Positions 22,502 through 35,132 are shown, numbered from the stretch's first letter. The stretch is 64,000 nucleotides of DNA from Zizania palustris (GCA_019279435.1 JAAALK010000082.1:13222594-13286593); one strand, 5' to 3'. Program-made: numbers and translations. Notes: generated by a model from the letters alone, not told the origin.

Positions 22502-23697
22502 TTGAGGAACCCTAGCCAAAGGTTTGATCGGAAGGTTCGGCGACAAGCGTTTAAATTTGTGTTGATAGACGACACACTGTATCGTCAAACCATTGGCGGA
22601 GTACTGTTGAAGTGTCTAGACCATAAACAATCCAAGGTGGCTATAGGAGAAGCCCAAAAAATGAGGTGGATGCTTAAAAGAGCAGGTTTCTACTGGCCGA
22701 CTATGACTGAGGATTATTTTAAGTATTATAGAGGGTGTGAAGCATGTTAGAAATTTGGCAATATTCAGTTAGCTCCTGCTTCGTTACTCAACCCTATTGT
22801 CAAGCCATGGCCGTTCCGAGGTTAGGGTTTATACTTCATTGACCAAATTCAGCCTTCTTCATCAAAAGGGCATCGGTTCGTGTTGATGGCAAAGAATTAC
22901 TTAAGCAAGTGGACCGAGGTCGTGCCTCTCAAGAACATGACTCACAACGAGGTACTTGACTTTATCTTGAAGCACATCATACATAGATTTGGCATTCCTC
23001 AAACTCTCACTACAGATCAAGGTAGCTCATTTGTTTCTAAGTGAGGGACTTCGCCGAATATTATGGTATCGAGTTTATAAGCTCTTCGCCCTACTATGCT
23101 TAGGCCAATGGTCAGGCCGAGTCTAGTAATAAAACCGTGATTAAGCTCATTAGGAAGAAAATTGAAGAGCTCCCTAAAAGGTGGCATTAGGTGCTTTCCG
23201 ACGCATTATGGGCTTGTAGGATTGCAAAGCATGGTGCTACCAAAGGTAGTCCATACGAGTTAGTGTATGGACAAGAAGCCGTTCTACCTATAGAAGTAGA
23301 TCTTGGCTCTCTAAGGGTGTTAAAACAAGATGGCTTATCGGTCGACGAGTATGAAACTATTTTGAAGGACAACCTAGAAGAAGTGAATGATAGGGGATTG
23401 AAGGCTTTAGAAGCCATAGAAGTAAACAAGAGGAGAGTGGCTAAAGCCTACAATAAGAAGGTCAAACCAAAATCGTTTCAAGTGGGTGACTTGGTTTGGA
23501 AGACGATTTTACCTTTTTGCACTAAGAGTCCCAAGTTTGGTAAATGATCACCTAGTTGGGAAGGCCCTTTCAAAATAGACGAAATCCCTCCTGGCAACGC
23601 ATATGTGTTAGAATCTCTTCAAGGAGAGCGGTTTCGAAGATCTTTGAATGGTAGATACTTGAAAAGGTATTTCCCAAGTGTGTGGCAAATAACGTAA
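22502..23697 (+). pseudogene. G2 integrase
   Basis: HHCC end (YYRGCEAC), core with TTDQGSSF and NGQAESS, and a C-terminal region ending near KRYFPSVWQIT at TAA 23695-23697. The first catalytic Asp (LDFIG in F) reads YFID here: GAC became TAC near 22830. Several stops are present (after CEAC, in the core and near GK*SPSW). Confidence 0.83.
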
Positions 23698-23770
23698 AAG
23701 GTGTCGAAAGGCTGATATGGAAGGTATCGTCTTTAGCTCGTTGTGCTTTTAGTTCATTTAGTTCACTAAA

Positions 23771-23784
23771 AGGCAGGGGGCATG
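23771..23784 (+). other. Polypurine tract of G
   Basis: AGGCAGGGGGCATG abuts the 3' LTR start TGTTGATAGC. The F counterpart is at 40186-40200. Confidence 0.7.
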
Positions 23785-25079
23785 TGTTGATAGCAAAAAA
23801 TGGCATCAATGGTTAGGATTGTAAAAATATCAATTTTGGTAATTTGGGCCAAAAATACACATGTCCCGAGTCAGGCCAAAGCCCTACAGGGCCGAAGGAC
23901 CATTGGGCTATGGGCTCCGAAAGCTTTCAGCCAGCCCATGGCCTTCGGCTAGAAAGCCTTTGGAGGCCAATGCCGCCAAAGCTTTGGCCCGAGGAGCAGG
24001 CTTCGACAGGCCTGGCCTAAGGCCCATTTCGGTAGAGATAGAGTTAGACACGAGTTCGGCTATGTTTTTATCTTTATTCAGCCGAATTATAGCAGATTAG
24101 ATCAGAGGTCTAGCCCCTATAAATATAGAGGGGAAGCAGGTTCATAGCGCTCCCCCCAACACAAATCAACCACAAAGCCCTAGCTTTGAATCAAATTTAT
24201 TTATCTTTATTTTCTGTATTCTTCATGGGTTTGCCTCGAAGCCCTCCGACGGCCACTTCAGAAGAGTGGTAACTCTTGTTACTTCGCTTGTGAAGTATCC
24301 GTTAGTCTACGTAATAGATTGCTATCGCCTTGTTACTTCGCATGTGAAGTATCCGCTAATGTGCGTAACAGATTGCTACCTTCGCTCCTAGTGCAACACT
24401 TGGCAGAATTCATTCCTTAGGCCGAATTGGTGCTTCGAAACTACTCTGTTGCAGGTTACCTACGTTCGGAGCTACTCTGCCGGAGGTATTTGGAGCTGAG
24501 AGATTGGTTTCATAGGTTGCCAGAACACCCTTCGGCGAGATCTATGCTTCGACCGTACGCCAACACGCTTCGCCAACAGGCTTCGTCACGACAGGCTTCA
24601 CCACGTTCGCACCCTGTGTCTGACGAAGTTGCACCCACATGTTGCGCCTAGGTCATTATTCTGTAGCTTACTGTATCGGAGACTTTGCACCGAACCCCGC
24701 TGTTCGGAGGTTATTGTCGCGTCTAGATCCGTTCGGAGTTCGTCTTCGACCATATCAGTCCGAATGCCGAAGGTACCCTTCGGCGGGACACTTCGCTACC
24801 AGACGCCGAAGGTACACTTCGGTGACACCCTTCGCACCATACTTCAAACAGTCAGGTTCCGCCCGGTTTCTGACTTATTCTGTTTAATATATTTCTTTCG
24901 GCTAATTGGATTATTTCTGTGTGATCTGATTACCTGGCGACTCCACCCCCCTTACCACGGCTAAGGGTAGTCAGAACGTGACATTGGTGTTGTGTTACGC
25001 TTAGGCTTGTCCCTAAGTATCCACACACTTTTAGATCATCGAACTGACCCAAGTGCGAGGGCATGTTTTAGTGTCAACA
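23785..25079 (+). repeat. 3' LTR of the G composite (1,295 bp)
   Basis: TGTTGATAGC...GTGTCAACA. TATA box in CCTATAAATATAG near 24117. It is followed by GACAT, the near-match of the G1 target site. It may be a hybrid of the G2 and G1 3' LTRs. Confidence 0.87.
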
Positions 25080-25084
25080 GACAT

Positions 25085-25797
25085 CTCTTACTATTGTATC
25101 TTTTTCATGCTATATACCGTTCGTCTAAATAAAGCATGCCCGATACTTTGATATATTATTAAGATCATCGTGATTCACTACAATCTTGGTTAGGTTCGAT
25201 CTAGTTAATGTGATGATTTCATGATATAGACATGTTATCTGGCATGTTTTATTTATTTATGTTGGAGTACAAACTGACGGGTTATCTTCAAGGGTTAATT
25301 TTTTCCGTGCCATTACAATTTTCACGGTTTGCCAATATGCCATCGGTGTGTCACTGACAGATGGGGGTCGCCACAGTCACTGACAGTGGCATATAGGAAA
25401 TTTCTGAAAATTATAATGGCATGTGAGTAATTTTCCCTATCTTCAATTCAATGCCACATCTCATTTGCCATCAGAAAAGCTCTGATCGGCCTATGTGGTA
25501 AAACTTCCCATCTTATTGGTCGATGGCACGTTCACCCGATTGCTTCACCCCTAGTTATCAGCCCTATGGCCGATAGGCATGATATTTGTGGATATCCTAT
25601 CCTCATCGCAGTCATATGATGAATAGCCGATAGGCTATGCTATTGATCACATTTTCCTATTTTCTTATCAGTTGTAAGGTTAAACTGATTGGCACGCCTT
25701 GAACCCCTTTTTTCTAAGAATGTAGGACCTGCACTAGAGTTAAGAAGATCTCTCAGGCCACGCATGTGTCAAAGTGTGACCAAAAAACACACCAACA
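25085..25797 (+). repeat. Second part of the 5' LTR of H
   Basis: Continues the H LTR after the G composite and ends ACACCAACA. It includes the MITE at 25291-25438. A PBS-like TGGCAAGCCCGGCGAGAC (25805-25822) follows after seven bases, the same spacing as in F and G. No coding sequence. Confidence 0.6.
25291..25438. mobile_element. Small MITE (148 bp) in the H LTR
   Basis: Terminal inverted repeats of about 33 bp (25 of 33 matched by eye; the left starts AGGGTTAATT and both share GCCATTA-AATTTTC). It is flanked by direct repeats ATCTTCA (25284-25290 and 25439-25445); with one shared T the duplication can be read as 8 bp, TATCTTCA. No coding capacity. A 7-8 bp duplication points to a hAT-like or similar DNA transposon source; the superfamily is unresolved. 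Confidence 0.75.
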
Positions 25798-25842
25798 TGC
25801 TTTTTGGCAAGCCCGGCGAGACCATACTTCTGCAATCTAGCC

Positions 25843-27650
25843 ATGGCGAGTAAACTAAATGACGACATCATTACGATTACCATGGAGACTTTGACCGAGG
25901 AACAGAGGCTGCACGTACAAAGAAACGTTGACGTTTTCTAGGAGTTGTGCCTGCAAGCCTACAGGATGAGTTGGGCGGGTCGCATCTTACAGGATCTGTT
26001 GCCAATACCAGCGACGGCCACACAGACCAGACAACCGATGGAAATCCCTCACACTAGTTTCTAGGAGATCATCGACAACACGCTTCACCATGTGCTCATT
26101 AATCAATCTGGAACACTAGTCAACACCCTCCACGGGATGATCAAGAAGACCATTGATGGCACTCTAGCCCACGAAATGCTACAAGGTTTGATGTATCTCC
26201 TCGATGCTCAGACCAGACTACTACAAAATTCGCAACACACCTAGCCTTCTCCACAGTTGCAAGGGCCGACGGGGCTAGATCAACCGACCTTCTCGGTCGG
26301 CCCTGAAGGAAACAGGGCGACCCAGCGATCAGCCCCCACTTGGGGTTGTCATTGAGTTCACCATATATCATCGAAAGAGGTGCAACGACGCTGTTCTCAG
26401 TGACCGTCCCTAGGCCAATGTGATAGGAGGCCCCACAAATCACATATGTTATTGCAAGGAACGTTCTGCTAGACATTGTGCTGCCCAGGGGGACCTGACG
26501 GTATCCCTCAGGGGTACCATAGGACCGAGAATTTTAGAGCGCAACTTTATGGTGATGAGGGGAAATATAGATACAATGATGCCCAACAAGAGAAATATCA
26601 TCAGGCCTCGATGCCTGAATGGTAACCAACACCGAGAAAACAAGAAGATGACTGGGTCAATCGGATCACGGATGTTATCAAAGATCAATTTGGGCTGAAG
26701 CCCAAATAACAAAAGTACATGTATCGGCCGACAAAAGATACCTGACTTCACCAAGTTCTCGGTACAATACTCGGTCTCCATGATCAAGCACACCAGTCGT
26801 TTCCTCGCCTAGTGTGGGGAGGCATCGGCTGACGAAGCATTGAGTGTCTGATTTTTCATACTCTCACCATCAAGATCGACCTTCGCGTGGTTTGCTTCAC
26901 TGCTAGAGGATTCCATAAAAGGATGGGTAGATCTGGAAAGAAGTTTCATCAATATTTCTTTGTCAACATTCAAGGGATGAAGCTCACCAACATGACGACC
27001 ATAAAGCAAAGAATGGACAAGTCAGTGCAAGATTATATCTAGAGGTTCAGAGATGTACGGAGCAGATGCTATAGTGTGAGCCTAAGTGAACCCAGTTGGC
27101 AGAGTTAGCATTTCAGGGAATCTTGAACCCAATTAAGAAGAGATTTTCATCACACCAGTTTGAGAGCCTCTCCCAACTAGTGCAAAGGGTATCGGCACAT
27201 GAGAGCCGATTCCAAGAAGCCAAAAGAGACATGTATCAGAAAAAGGTGGCATGCACATAGGTGTACCATTCGGACTCCGATAAGAGTAGTGACTCAGATG
27301 CAGAAGTTGGTATGGTCAAGTGGTCTAGAAACAAGAAGAAAGTTGCATGCCCCTCCGTGAAACCGGTCGAGAAAGAGGAGAAGAATGATTTCGACATCAA
27401 CAAGGCCGATAAAATATTCCATTTGTTGCTAATGAGAAGAAGAGAAAATACTGCAAATGGCACAATTCCCCATCGCATCATAGTAACGAGTGCAAAGTGT
27501 TTAGGCAGCAGATCCAATCGGCCGTGGAGCAAGGCCTAATCAAATACGATGATGGGAAGATGCCGATGAATATTGACGGTCATCCGTTCCCAGTCAATAT
27601 TGTACACGCATACCACACTAACAATCGGCATACAAGGAAAAGTAGATGAA
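25843..27650 (+). pseudogene. H gag
   Basis: ATG at 25843 begins MASKLNDDIITITMETL. Many stops and frameshifts follow. The Retrotrans_gag core can be traced at about 26870-27230 (KKFHQYFFVN, SVQDYI, FRDVRSRCYS, QFESLSQLVQRVSAHE). A zinc-knuckle-like YCKWHNSPSHHSNEC lies at about 27455-27500, close to the form in F and G. A related but distinct Tat-like gag. From 27651 to 28352 I can only call a decayed gag-protease spacer. Confidence 0.65.
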
Positions 27651-28352
27651 CCAGTAGCAATGTCACTTCATCCAATCTCATAAGTAAATACCATAGGAAG
27701 TCAAAGGAGAGGATGGACAGTGAAGACAACCACAACTACTCACTTTTTAACACACATTAGAATTGTGAGTTTTTTAGGCTCTGCTGGAAGGAGTAGCTAC
27801 GTCTACCATCAATGGATTACTGTCGGGGTGCAACGCCAAGCATACGACATAAGACGGTCATCGACCATATAGCATCCACACAAAACCACATGATCGAGAG
27901 GTCGTTCACCAAAGATCATCGCCATCAAGGTTGTCGGCACTTAAAGGCTCAGCCCTGTCAACTCCAAAGAAATCGGCCAACCGGCCGATGGCAGTACCAC
28001 ACTAGTAAAGCCGCGATGGTGCCCTAGTGGCATTTTCATGAAAAGTCAGAAGCGAAGGATCCAACGTATGTGACAAATAGAATTGAAGACATAGATGTGC
28101 GATGAGGAAGCAGATCGGCCTTGCAAAATCAAGAGTGAATGGCGACCGAAAGATAGGGTCCATCACGATGAAGAGATTGAGGCAGGGGTAAACATAGTTT
28201 TCTTCCTCCCTATAGAGTATCGGGCCATCTCAGAAGATGACATAGAGTGGGCCGATATGATGGCTCAATTAGTGTTGGCTCCACATTCAACAATTTTTGA
28301 TAAATCAGAAGACCTTGAGCATCAGAACCTAAGACCTCTCTATATCAAATGA

Positions 28353-28754
28353 TTGGTTAATAGGAAGCCGATGTCGAGGATGATGATAGATAGAGAGGCG
28401 GCTATCAACTTGATGCCTTATGCAACCTTCTATAAACTTGGAAAAGCGCCCGAGGGCCTCATCAGAACTAACATGTTATTAACGGACTTCGGCGGCAACT
28501 CATCAAACACAATGGAAGTGTTGAATGCAGAACTGACGGTTGTGAGCAAGACGATGCCGACTACCTTCTTCGTTATAGAGGGAAAAAGATCTTACAGCCT
28601 GCTACTAGGGCGTTATTGGATACATGCAAATTGTTGTGTCCCGTCAACGATGCATCAGAACCTCATACAATGGGTCGGTGATCAAGTGGAGATAGTTCCC
28701 TCTGATGGATCGGTTAATATAGCTGCAGTCGATTTATCAGTATGGGAGACATAA
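28353..28754 (+). pseudogene. H aspartic protease
   Basis: Open for 133 codons. MMIDREAAINLMPYATF corresponds to the active-site loop of G and F; the Asp is kept but the following Gly-Gly is changed to Arg-Glu. The C-terminal SYSLLLGRYWIHANCCVPS matches the F and G protease end. Downstream, where RT should begin, 28755-29269 shows no reverse transcriptase motif; the H antisense gene tail follows. Confidence 0.72.
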
Positions 28755-29269
28755 GTAGCCATATGTTTATTAGGAAAGACTTGGGATGACAACTTTCTTG
28801 AAGTATTAGATAATGGTATCAACCCAATCAGCGAGGAGCTACCCAAGCTCGTACTATGAAGACGATGCCAAAGAATGAGGGGTGGGCTCAGACATAACTT
28901 TGCCACAACCGATGAACCACGGAAATACAAACATCGGACACCAGCAGCAGACCGAGGCTAACCTTCATAAATAGCCAGATCCTTGATGAGACGAATGGAT
29001 TAAAGGAAAATACGTCAGGGATGCGGGAAAAGGCCGAATGGGAAGTACTTATGGAAATATTTGAGTGATCATTCGACCTGAGCATAAAGATCTACACACA
29101 AAAATAGATGATACCAATGGTATTGTCCTCAGATGGCTGATGCAGAAGCATTGCCCTTAGACATGAAACACAAACAAACTCAAAATCATGTCAAAGGGAT
29201 CAATGACAATATATTACAGAAGGGACAATAGTTTCATTACAAAGTCTGGTGATTTTACATCAGGTCAAA

Positions 29270-29932
29270 GGAGGCCTCGACGAATGGCTTCAATCACCCA
29301 TAGCCAAATCACATCGATGCTCTAAAAACTGCTTGGTCCTCGACATCCGGACCAGGAATGTCCTGGATAAGGCGATGGCGACGCTGCACGTGATGAATAG
29401 CATTGGTAAGCTTATGCTTCTAGGTTTCAACATGAGCTGGAAGGGAAGACAGAACACTCTCTTTCTCGGTGATCTCCGACCATACTCTATCTAGCTTCGA
29501 CACCAAATCAGCCCCCACCGTCCGCAACCGGCCGAGTTCTTATGATGTGACCGATGAATCACCCTCAAGGAAACCAAAGAGGGCACCTTCTGTCTTCACT
29601 ATCGCTCTATTAGTCTTCATCGCCTCCAACAGCGATGCCCGGCTAGCTCGATCGGCTATCTGCTGCATCGCTCGCTGCACCCTTGGCCGATGAAACTCTA
29701 GGAAGGCAGCAGGCGTAAGAGCCTTTACCAAATCTGGAGTAAGGGAAGCAGAGATATCATCGAAATGAGTCCTTATCAGACTCGATTCATTAACCAATAC
29801 CTCGATCGAATCTGCCAACTAACGCATTAAATCCATTAAAATCTCCCTCACTTCCAAAGTCAGTGGAGTAGTAGCCGATGGAGTAATACTAACAACTCAA
29901 GCATCAGTCACATTCAAAAGGTTAGCATTAGA
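29270..29932 (-). pseudogene. H antisense gene, 3' exon region
   Basis: Minus-strand reading from about 29818 starts ADSIEVLVNESS and is helical and charged (RVQRAMQQIADRASRASLLE), probably coiled coil, with a stop after EGDSSVTS at 29540. The homologous frame appears to continue toward 29330. It is the distal part of the gene that starts at 44054; the intervening S2 and F probably sit in an intron (5' splice-like GTATTTTTAC at 41784 downward). Confidence 0.45.
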
Positions 29933-31383
29933 CGTGTTGTAGGACCAAAAGTAGCGACCAGAGGGGGGTGAATGGGCGCCTAAAAATTTCTTATGAATCA
30001 ATGACCTAATCCCAACACCCAACGCACCTCGACAAAACAAACAGCAGTAGCAAAATAGATCACAGATACTAAAGTTGTCTAGACTAAAAATGACTGGTGT
30101 CCTAATTAAAATGATGTTAACTACGATATTAAAGATAAATTAAACTAAACAAAAATAATTGCAGTAAATAAAAAGTGTTCTCAAATGATTTAATAAATAC
30201 TTGATGTGCATAGGAAAACACCTAGATATATCAATAAATATTTAGGTTGCAGTCTAAAAATAAAATACTAATCAAATGAATAAAACATGAATCATCGAGA
30301 AATTAATTCAGAAATAAACCTAAAATATTGCACGTAAATCTAGAATAAAAATATATTATTGCGACTAATAATATTTTAATTATTTTTTTCTTTTTATACG
30401 AGAAGATTTAAAATACTTAAATAAATAATATGTGAGAACTAATAATATTTTAGTAGATAAAACTTAACTACGAAATTACTAACAGATTTGCATGCTAATT
30501 AAAAGTAGATGATTATTTATCTAATTAATCTAACTACAAAATAAGAGATTAGATTGAACTTACGTGGTCCATCTTCTCCGCGTGCCGTGGACTGCTTTGC
30601 GTCTAGGAAAAACCGTCGTGCCAACGCTGCCTCCTGCCACTGCCGTGGAACGCAACCAGGAAACCTGCAGCCTTTTTGCCATGGACGGGACGCAGCAATG
30701 CTGCTGCATGCGCCGAATTTACTTCCCTAGGCCAAAGACGCTGACGTGATGCAGCTGTGATGCAATCTGAAGGCCGTGGGGTCCGCACTGCCACACGCTG
30801 CAGATCACATGCACTGAAAGGACATGCGTGGGTCCCGCGCGTGGTGCATTTTGCCGTGCGCCTAGAGAGAAGGCAACACTGACCGCCATGCCTGGCCGAA
30901 GAAAAACAAGCCACCAAAAGCTATTCGCCGCAAGAACTTCTCGGCTGTTGTGCCCTGGATGTGGGCCCCACGCTTTTGCTCTCAGCCACGGAAGGTCCTT
31001 GTGCCAGGCTGAACCACGTCGGTGGGAAAAAACAGAAACTGACGTCTGCAGCCTTGCGCTGCCTTGGCCGGCGAGAAGGAAGAAAATCAATCAATCTGCT
31101 ACAGCACCGGCGAAAAAACGGTTGCGGACGAATAGGAAAAGTGGACTGTACATTAATCTCGAGAAAAAAAGGAAAATTAACCCTAACCCTAAGGGGTTGG
31201 GGCCTATTTATAGGCAGCTCACTAATACAGGAAAAGACTAATTTACCCCTAGGGTAAATTACACTGACTCAAAAATAAAATTCGAAATTACTAAAATACC
31301 CTTAGAAAATTCAACTGACTCGAATAACAAATATTTTGGACTTAAATACCGAATATTAATATCCTAAATAAAGATAATCATCG

Positions 31384-32725
31384 TGTTGATAGCAAAAAAT
31401 GGCAGTAATGGCTAAATTATCAAAATATCAATTTTTGGTGATTTGGGCCGAAAGTACACATGTCTAGGGTCTGTCTGAAGCCCTACAGGGCTGAAGCCCA
31501 CCGAGCTATGGGCTCCGAAAGCCTCTAGCCAGCCCATGGGCTTTAGCCAGGAAGCCTTCGGAGGCCCACGCTGTCGAAGTTTCGGCTCGAGGAGCCAACC
31601 TCGACGGGCCTGGCCGAAGCACACGCTACCGAAGCTTTGGCCCGAGGAGCAGGCCTCGACGGGCCAGGGCGAAGCCCACCTCGGTAGAGATAGAGCTGTT
31701 TGCATCACCATCTCAATCTCTATCTCTATCCGACCGGATTAATAGTAGATTAGATTGGGAGTTAACCCCCTATAAATAGAGAGGCATGGCTGGCGTGGAG
31801 AGCCCCCCCAACTCAAACCAAACCAAAGCCATGCTTTGATCGTACCTTTATTTTTACCTTTACTTTTCTGTACCTCTTCGTGGGTTTGCCTGGAAGCCCT
31901 CCGTCCACCCCTACGGAATAGTGGTAAGCCTTGGTACTTCGCCTGTGAAGTACCCGTTAATCTACGTAATAGATTGCTATCGCCTTGTTACTTTGCCTGT
32001 GAAGTATCCGCTAATCTGTGTAATAGATTACTACCTTCACCACCCATGCAACACCCAGCTGAATTCGGTCCTGAGGACGAATTGGTACTTTGCATCATCT
32101 CTGTTGCAGGTTAACAAGTTCGGAGCCCCTTCGCCGGAGTTGTCCGGAGCTGAGAGATCGGTTCCGGAGGTCCCCAAGACACCCTTCGACAAGACCGTAG
32201 GCTTCGACAACAGGCTTCGCCAGCATACTTTGTGGCGATAGGCTTCGCCACAACCATACTCCACACCAGACGAAGTTGCGCTCGCGCGTGGCCCTCGCGT
32301 CACTTTTCTATAATTCGCTGTATCGGAGATCGCACGCCGAACCTCGCTGTTCGGAGGTGATCACCGCGTCCAGATCCGTTCAGAGTCTACCTTCGGCCGG
32401 GTCAGTCCGAACGCCGAAGCACCCTTCGGCGGAGCACTTCGCACCAGACGCCGAAGGTACCCTTCGGCGCACCCTTCGCACCAGACTTCGAACCAGGCGG
32501 GCTCCGACTGGTTTGCTGATTTCATTCTATTTAATCTATTTCTTTCGGCTAATTGGATTATTTTATGTAATCTGGTTGCCTGGCGACTCCACCACCCTTA
32601 TCACTATTAAGGGTAGTCGGAACGCGGCGTCGATGCCACGTCACGCTTAGGTCTATCCCTAAGTATCCGTGCACTTTTGGATCGCCTAACTGACCCAAGT
32701 GCGGGGGCACGTTTTCGTGTCAACA
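31384..32725 (+). repeat. 5' LTR of F (1,342 bp)
   Basis: TGTTGATAGC...GTGTCAACA. TATA box at 31771-31778. The right third is dense in CTTCGGCG/CGCCGAAG segments. The 3' LTR differs by a deletion and a short duplication. Confidence 0.92.
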
Positions 32726-32732
32726 CACTTTT

Positions 32733-32750
32733 TGGCGACTCCGCTGGGGA
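32733..32750 (+). other. Primer binding site of F
   Basis: TGGCGACTCCGCTGGGGA, seven bases after the LTR. The identical site is in G1 (12361-12378). It begins TGG as expected for pairing with a tRNA CCA end; I do not assign the tRNA. Confidence 0.7.
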
Positions 32751-32763
32751 AAGCTACGCCAAC

Positions 32764-34440
32764 ATGATGAGTACGTCTACTTCGGCCACCGGTACGTCTA
32801 CATCGACTACCATGTCTACACCACCGATGGATGCAATAGGAGGCACGGATATCGACAACCGCAACATAATGTCACCTACACTTGAAGATATCCCCGCAGA
32901 AGACCGAGCAGAGATCGAGGCAAAGCTAAAGGCGCTCCAAGACATGATGCTTGGCGGATACATCAAGACACGCGTGGGCTTCATCAAACGTGACATCGTC
33001 ACCCCCGACCTCGCTCTGTTCCAGGTAACACCGGTATCACCTCGTTTATCTTCTTTAGAAATTGAGCAAAAAATAGCCACATCAGTAGATCAGGCTGTTA
33101 GCGCTTCGCTAGCCATCCGTTTAGATTTAGCAGTCAGCTCCCAAGTAGAGGCAACTCTTAGAAGGTTCGGCTTCATTGAGGCCATACCCCTGGTTCCTAT
33201 AGATAGTGCACCTCCGACAAACATGTCTCCGGCTTCATCACTTATGGCCGAGACCAATCATTATACCTATGGTCAAACTAATACTACATACCACACAACA
33301 CCTGCGCCAATACCCGTGCTCCCCGCACCACACGCGTAGGCGCCCGGACACGAGCACGTTGTACAAATAGCGCGTAGGCAAGAAGCACATGGCCGACAAG
33401 CCGATATCCCACCGCGTGTTGCGCCCCCCATGAGAGCCGCATGCAAACAAACTACCAAGATGATATAGATGAGCGGGTCCACGCACTGTTTAGGGAGTGT
33501 GCCGGCTTCGTGCCCAAGGGACGGGTTAGGGTCTATCGCAAACTATACCCCGATCATCTTGATACAGTACCCAGCCCAGCGACTATAGGATCCCTGAGTT
33601 TACTAAATTTGATGGCGAGGGTAGCAGGACCACACTAGAGCATGTTAGTCGATTTTTGGCGAAGTGTGGAGAGGTTAGCGGGATAGATGCCCTAAAGGTT
33701 AGACTATTTTCTCTCTCGCTATCTGGCACAACTTTCACTTGGTTTTCGGCGCTCCCGCCAAACGGAAATTCCATGATTATTTCTACACGGGTGAAACAGA
33801 ACTTAGGCTTTCGCATTTGACATCGGTTAAGCAGAAATCTAGTGAGAGCACCTCTGAGTATATCAAGCATTTCAGGGATACTAGGAACCGATGTTTTAGC
33901 CTTAATATTTCAGAAAGGGACTTGGCGGAATTAGTTTTTAATGGTCTGCGTTCCGAACTTAAAGAAAGGTTAGATAACCAAAACTTTTTAGAAGTTAGCC
34001 AAGTTCTACAGCAGGCTCTGGTCCAAGAAGGCCGAGCCAAAGATAAGAAATTTATTAAGACGTTTAGCAAGCCTAGGGCCGAAATCCACATCATGGAACG
34101 CTCTGATGAGGAGGAGTCAGAGGAGGAGGATTCGGCCGACATGTACGCTGTCGAATGGGTTACAAACACTAAAAACAAACCTGTCACTTGCTCCAAACTA
34201 CGACCATCCACCACAAAGAATAGACTTAATGAGGTCAAATACTCATTCGATGTGACTAAATGTGATAAAATATTTGATTTCCTCTTAAAGAGTCAGCTTC
34301 AAAGGATACCTAAGGGTCAAGTTATCCCACCTGCCGACGAGTTAAAGAAGCATCCATACTGTAAGTGGCATGATTAACATTCTCATATTACTAATGATTG
34401 CAATGTTTTTCGACGGCAGATACAATCGGCATAGAAGAAG
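32764..34440 (+). pseudogene. F gag
   Basis: ATG at 32764 begins MMSTSTSATGTSTS. TAG at 33337-33339 and frameshifts near 33440 and 33760 break it. The Retrotrans_gag core is open from 33739 (KFHDYFYTGETELRLSHL, EYIKHFRDTRNRCFSLNIS, ELVFNGLRSELKERL) and ends with the zinc-knuckle-like YCKWHD near 34372, where TAA follows. A short deletion near 33765 relative to G2 removes part of the VQTWDVLER-type segment. Confidence 0.83.
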
Positions 34441-34445
34441 GATGA

Positions 34446-34982
34446 TTGAAGATATACCATGATCCAAAGATGAAGCTGGATAATGATCCTTTTCCAGTCA
34501 ATGCCATCGACCTCGGTGAGAAAAAGGTGTTGATTCGGCCAGAACAAGCCGAGTATGCTAATGGGAAAGATGTGGTTGTTGGAGAACCGCGCACTCGCAC
34601 ACTCGTACCAAAGAACCCCGAGGTAGGAGTGTGGAAACAGAACATCAATACCCCTTTGGCTAAGGCTCGCAAGAGGCTAAAGGTAACATATAACATGCTG
34701 TTAAACAAGCATCAGAGGAGAGCCAAAGAAGCAGGTCTGCATGCTAAGCTAAAACAGCCGAAGGGTCCAAGACCTTCGAAGGGTGGCTTCGGTCCGAAGC
34801 CGGCAAACCCTCCGCACGAGGGCTTCGGGCCACAATGGCCTGATGCTCCGCACGGTGGTTCAGAGCCACAATGGCCAAACCCCCCATACAACAGCTTCGA
34901 GCCCAGTGGTCGGGTCCCCTATACAACAACTTTGGCCACCAATGGCCGAACCTTCGACTTGGCCGAACCCCCCTCTGGGTGA
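34446..34982 (+). pseudogene. F gag-protease spacer with PQWP repeats
   Basis: An open 178-codon stretch after the gag. It contains a conserved FPVNAIDLGEKKVLIRPEQAE block (about 34492-34554), also seen in G2. It then holds diverged 12-residue repeats (GFGPQWPDAPHG, PQWPNPPYN) at 34783-34960. Role unknown; the repeats look structural. Confidence 0.65.
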
Positions 34983-35132
34983 CGGGTTCGGCTCGCAATG
35001 GCCAAGGCCACTAGAGTCGCTGATGCCTCCTCCGTATGACTGGGCGGGAACCCCGTGGGCTCCGTACGTATCTGGGTCGGGGTACCCTCCGCAGCATAAC
35101 TCTATGCCTTATTTCCCTTTAGAGTATTATGG

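Larger units (their letters stand above)
11313..25079 (+). mobile_element. G composite: two Tat-lineage elements sharing three LTRs
   Basis: Order: LTR (11313-12353), a short gag piece (to 13109), LTR (13110-14392), gag-pol (14432-23697), LTR (23785-25079). G1 owns the outer 5' end and its target site GTCAT. G2 starts inside the G1 gag. The rest of G1 gag-pol is missing, and GACAT follows the last LTR. The simplest reading is that G2 inserted into G1, then recombination between the 3' LTRs of G2 and G1 removed the G1 remainder and left one hybrid LTR. LTR and gag-pol sequences match element F. Confidence 0.75.

Noticed and set aside
22141..22575. Minus-strand frames opposite the G2 pol linker
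   Set aside because: Composition-driven mirror of the Pro/Ser-rich linker; no promoter, no splice pattern, not kept in F at the same positions.
31177..31194. AACCCTAACCCTAA, two plant telomere-like units
   Set aside because: Only two units, in the leader region of solo LTR S2; chance or LTR sequence, no telomeric array.
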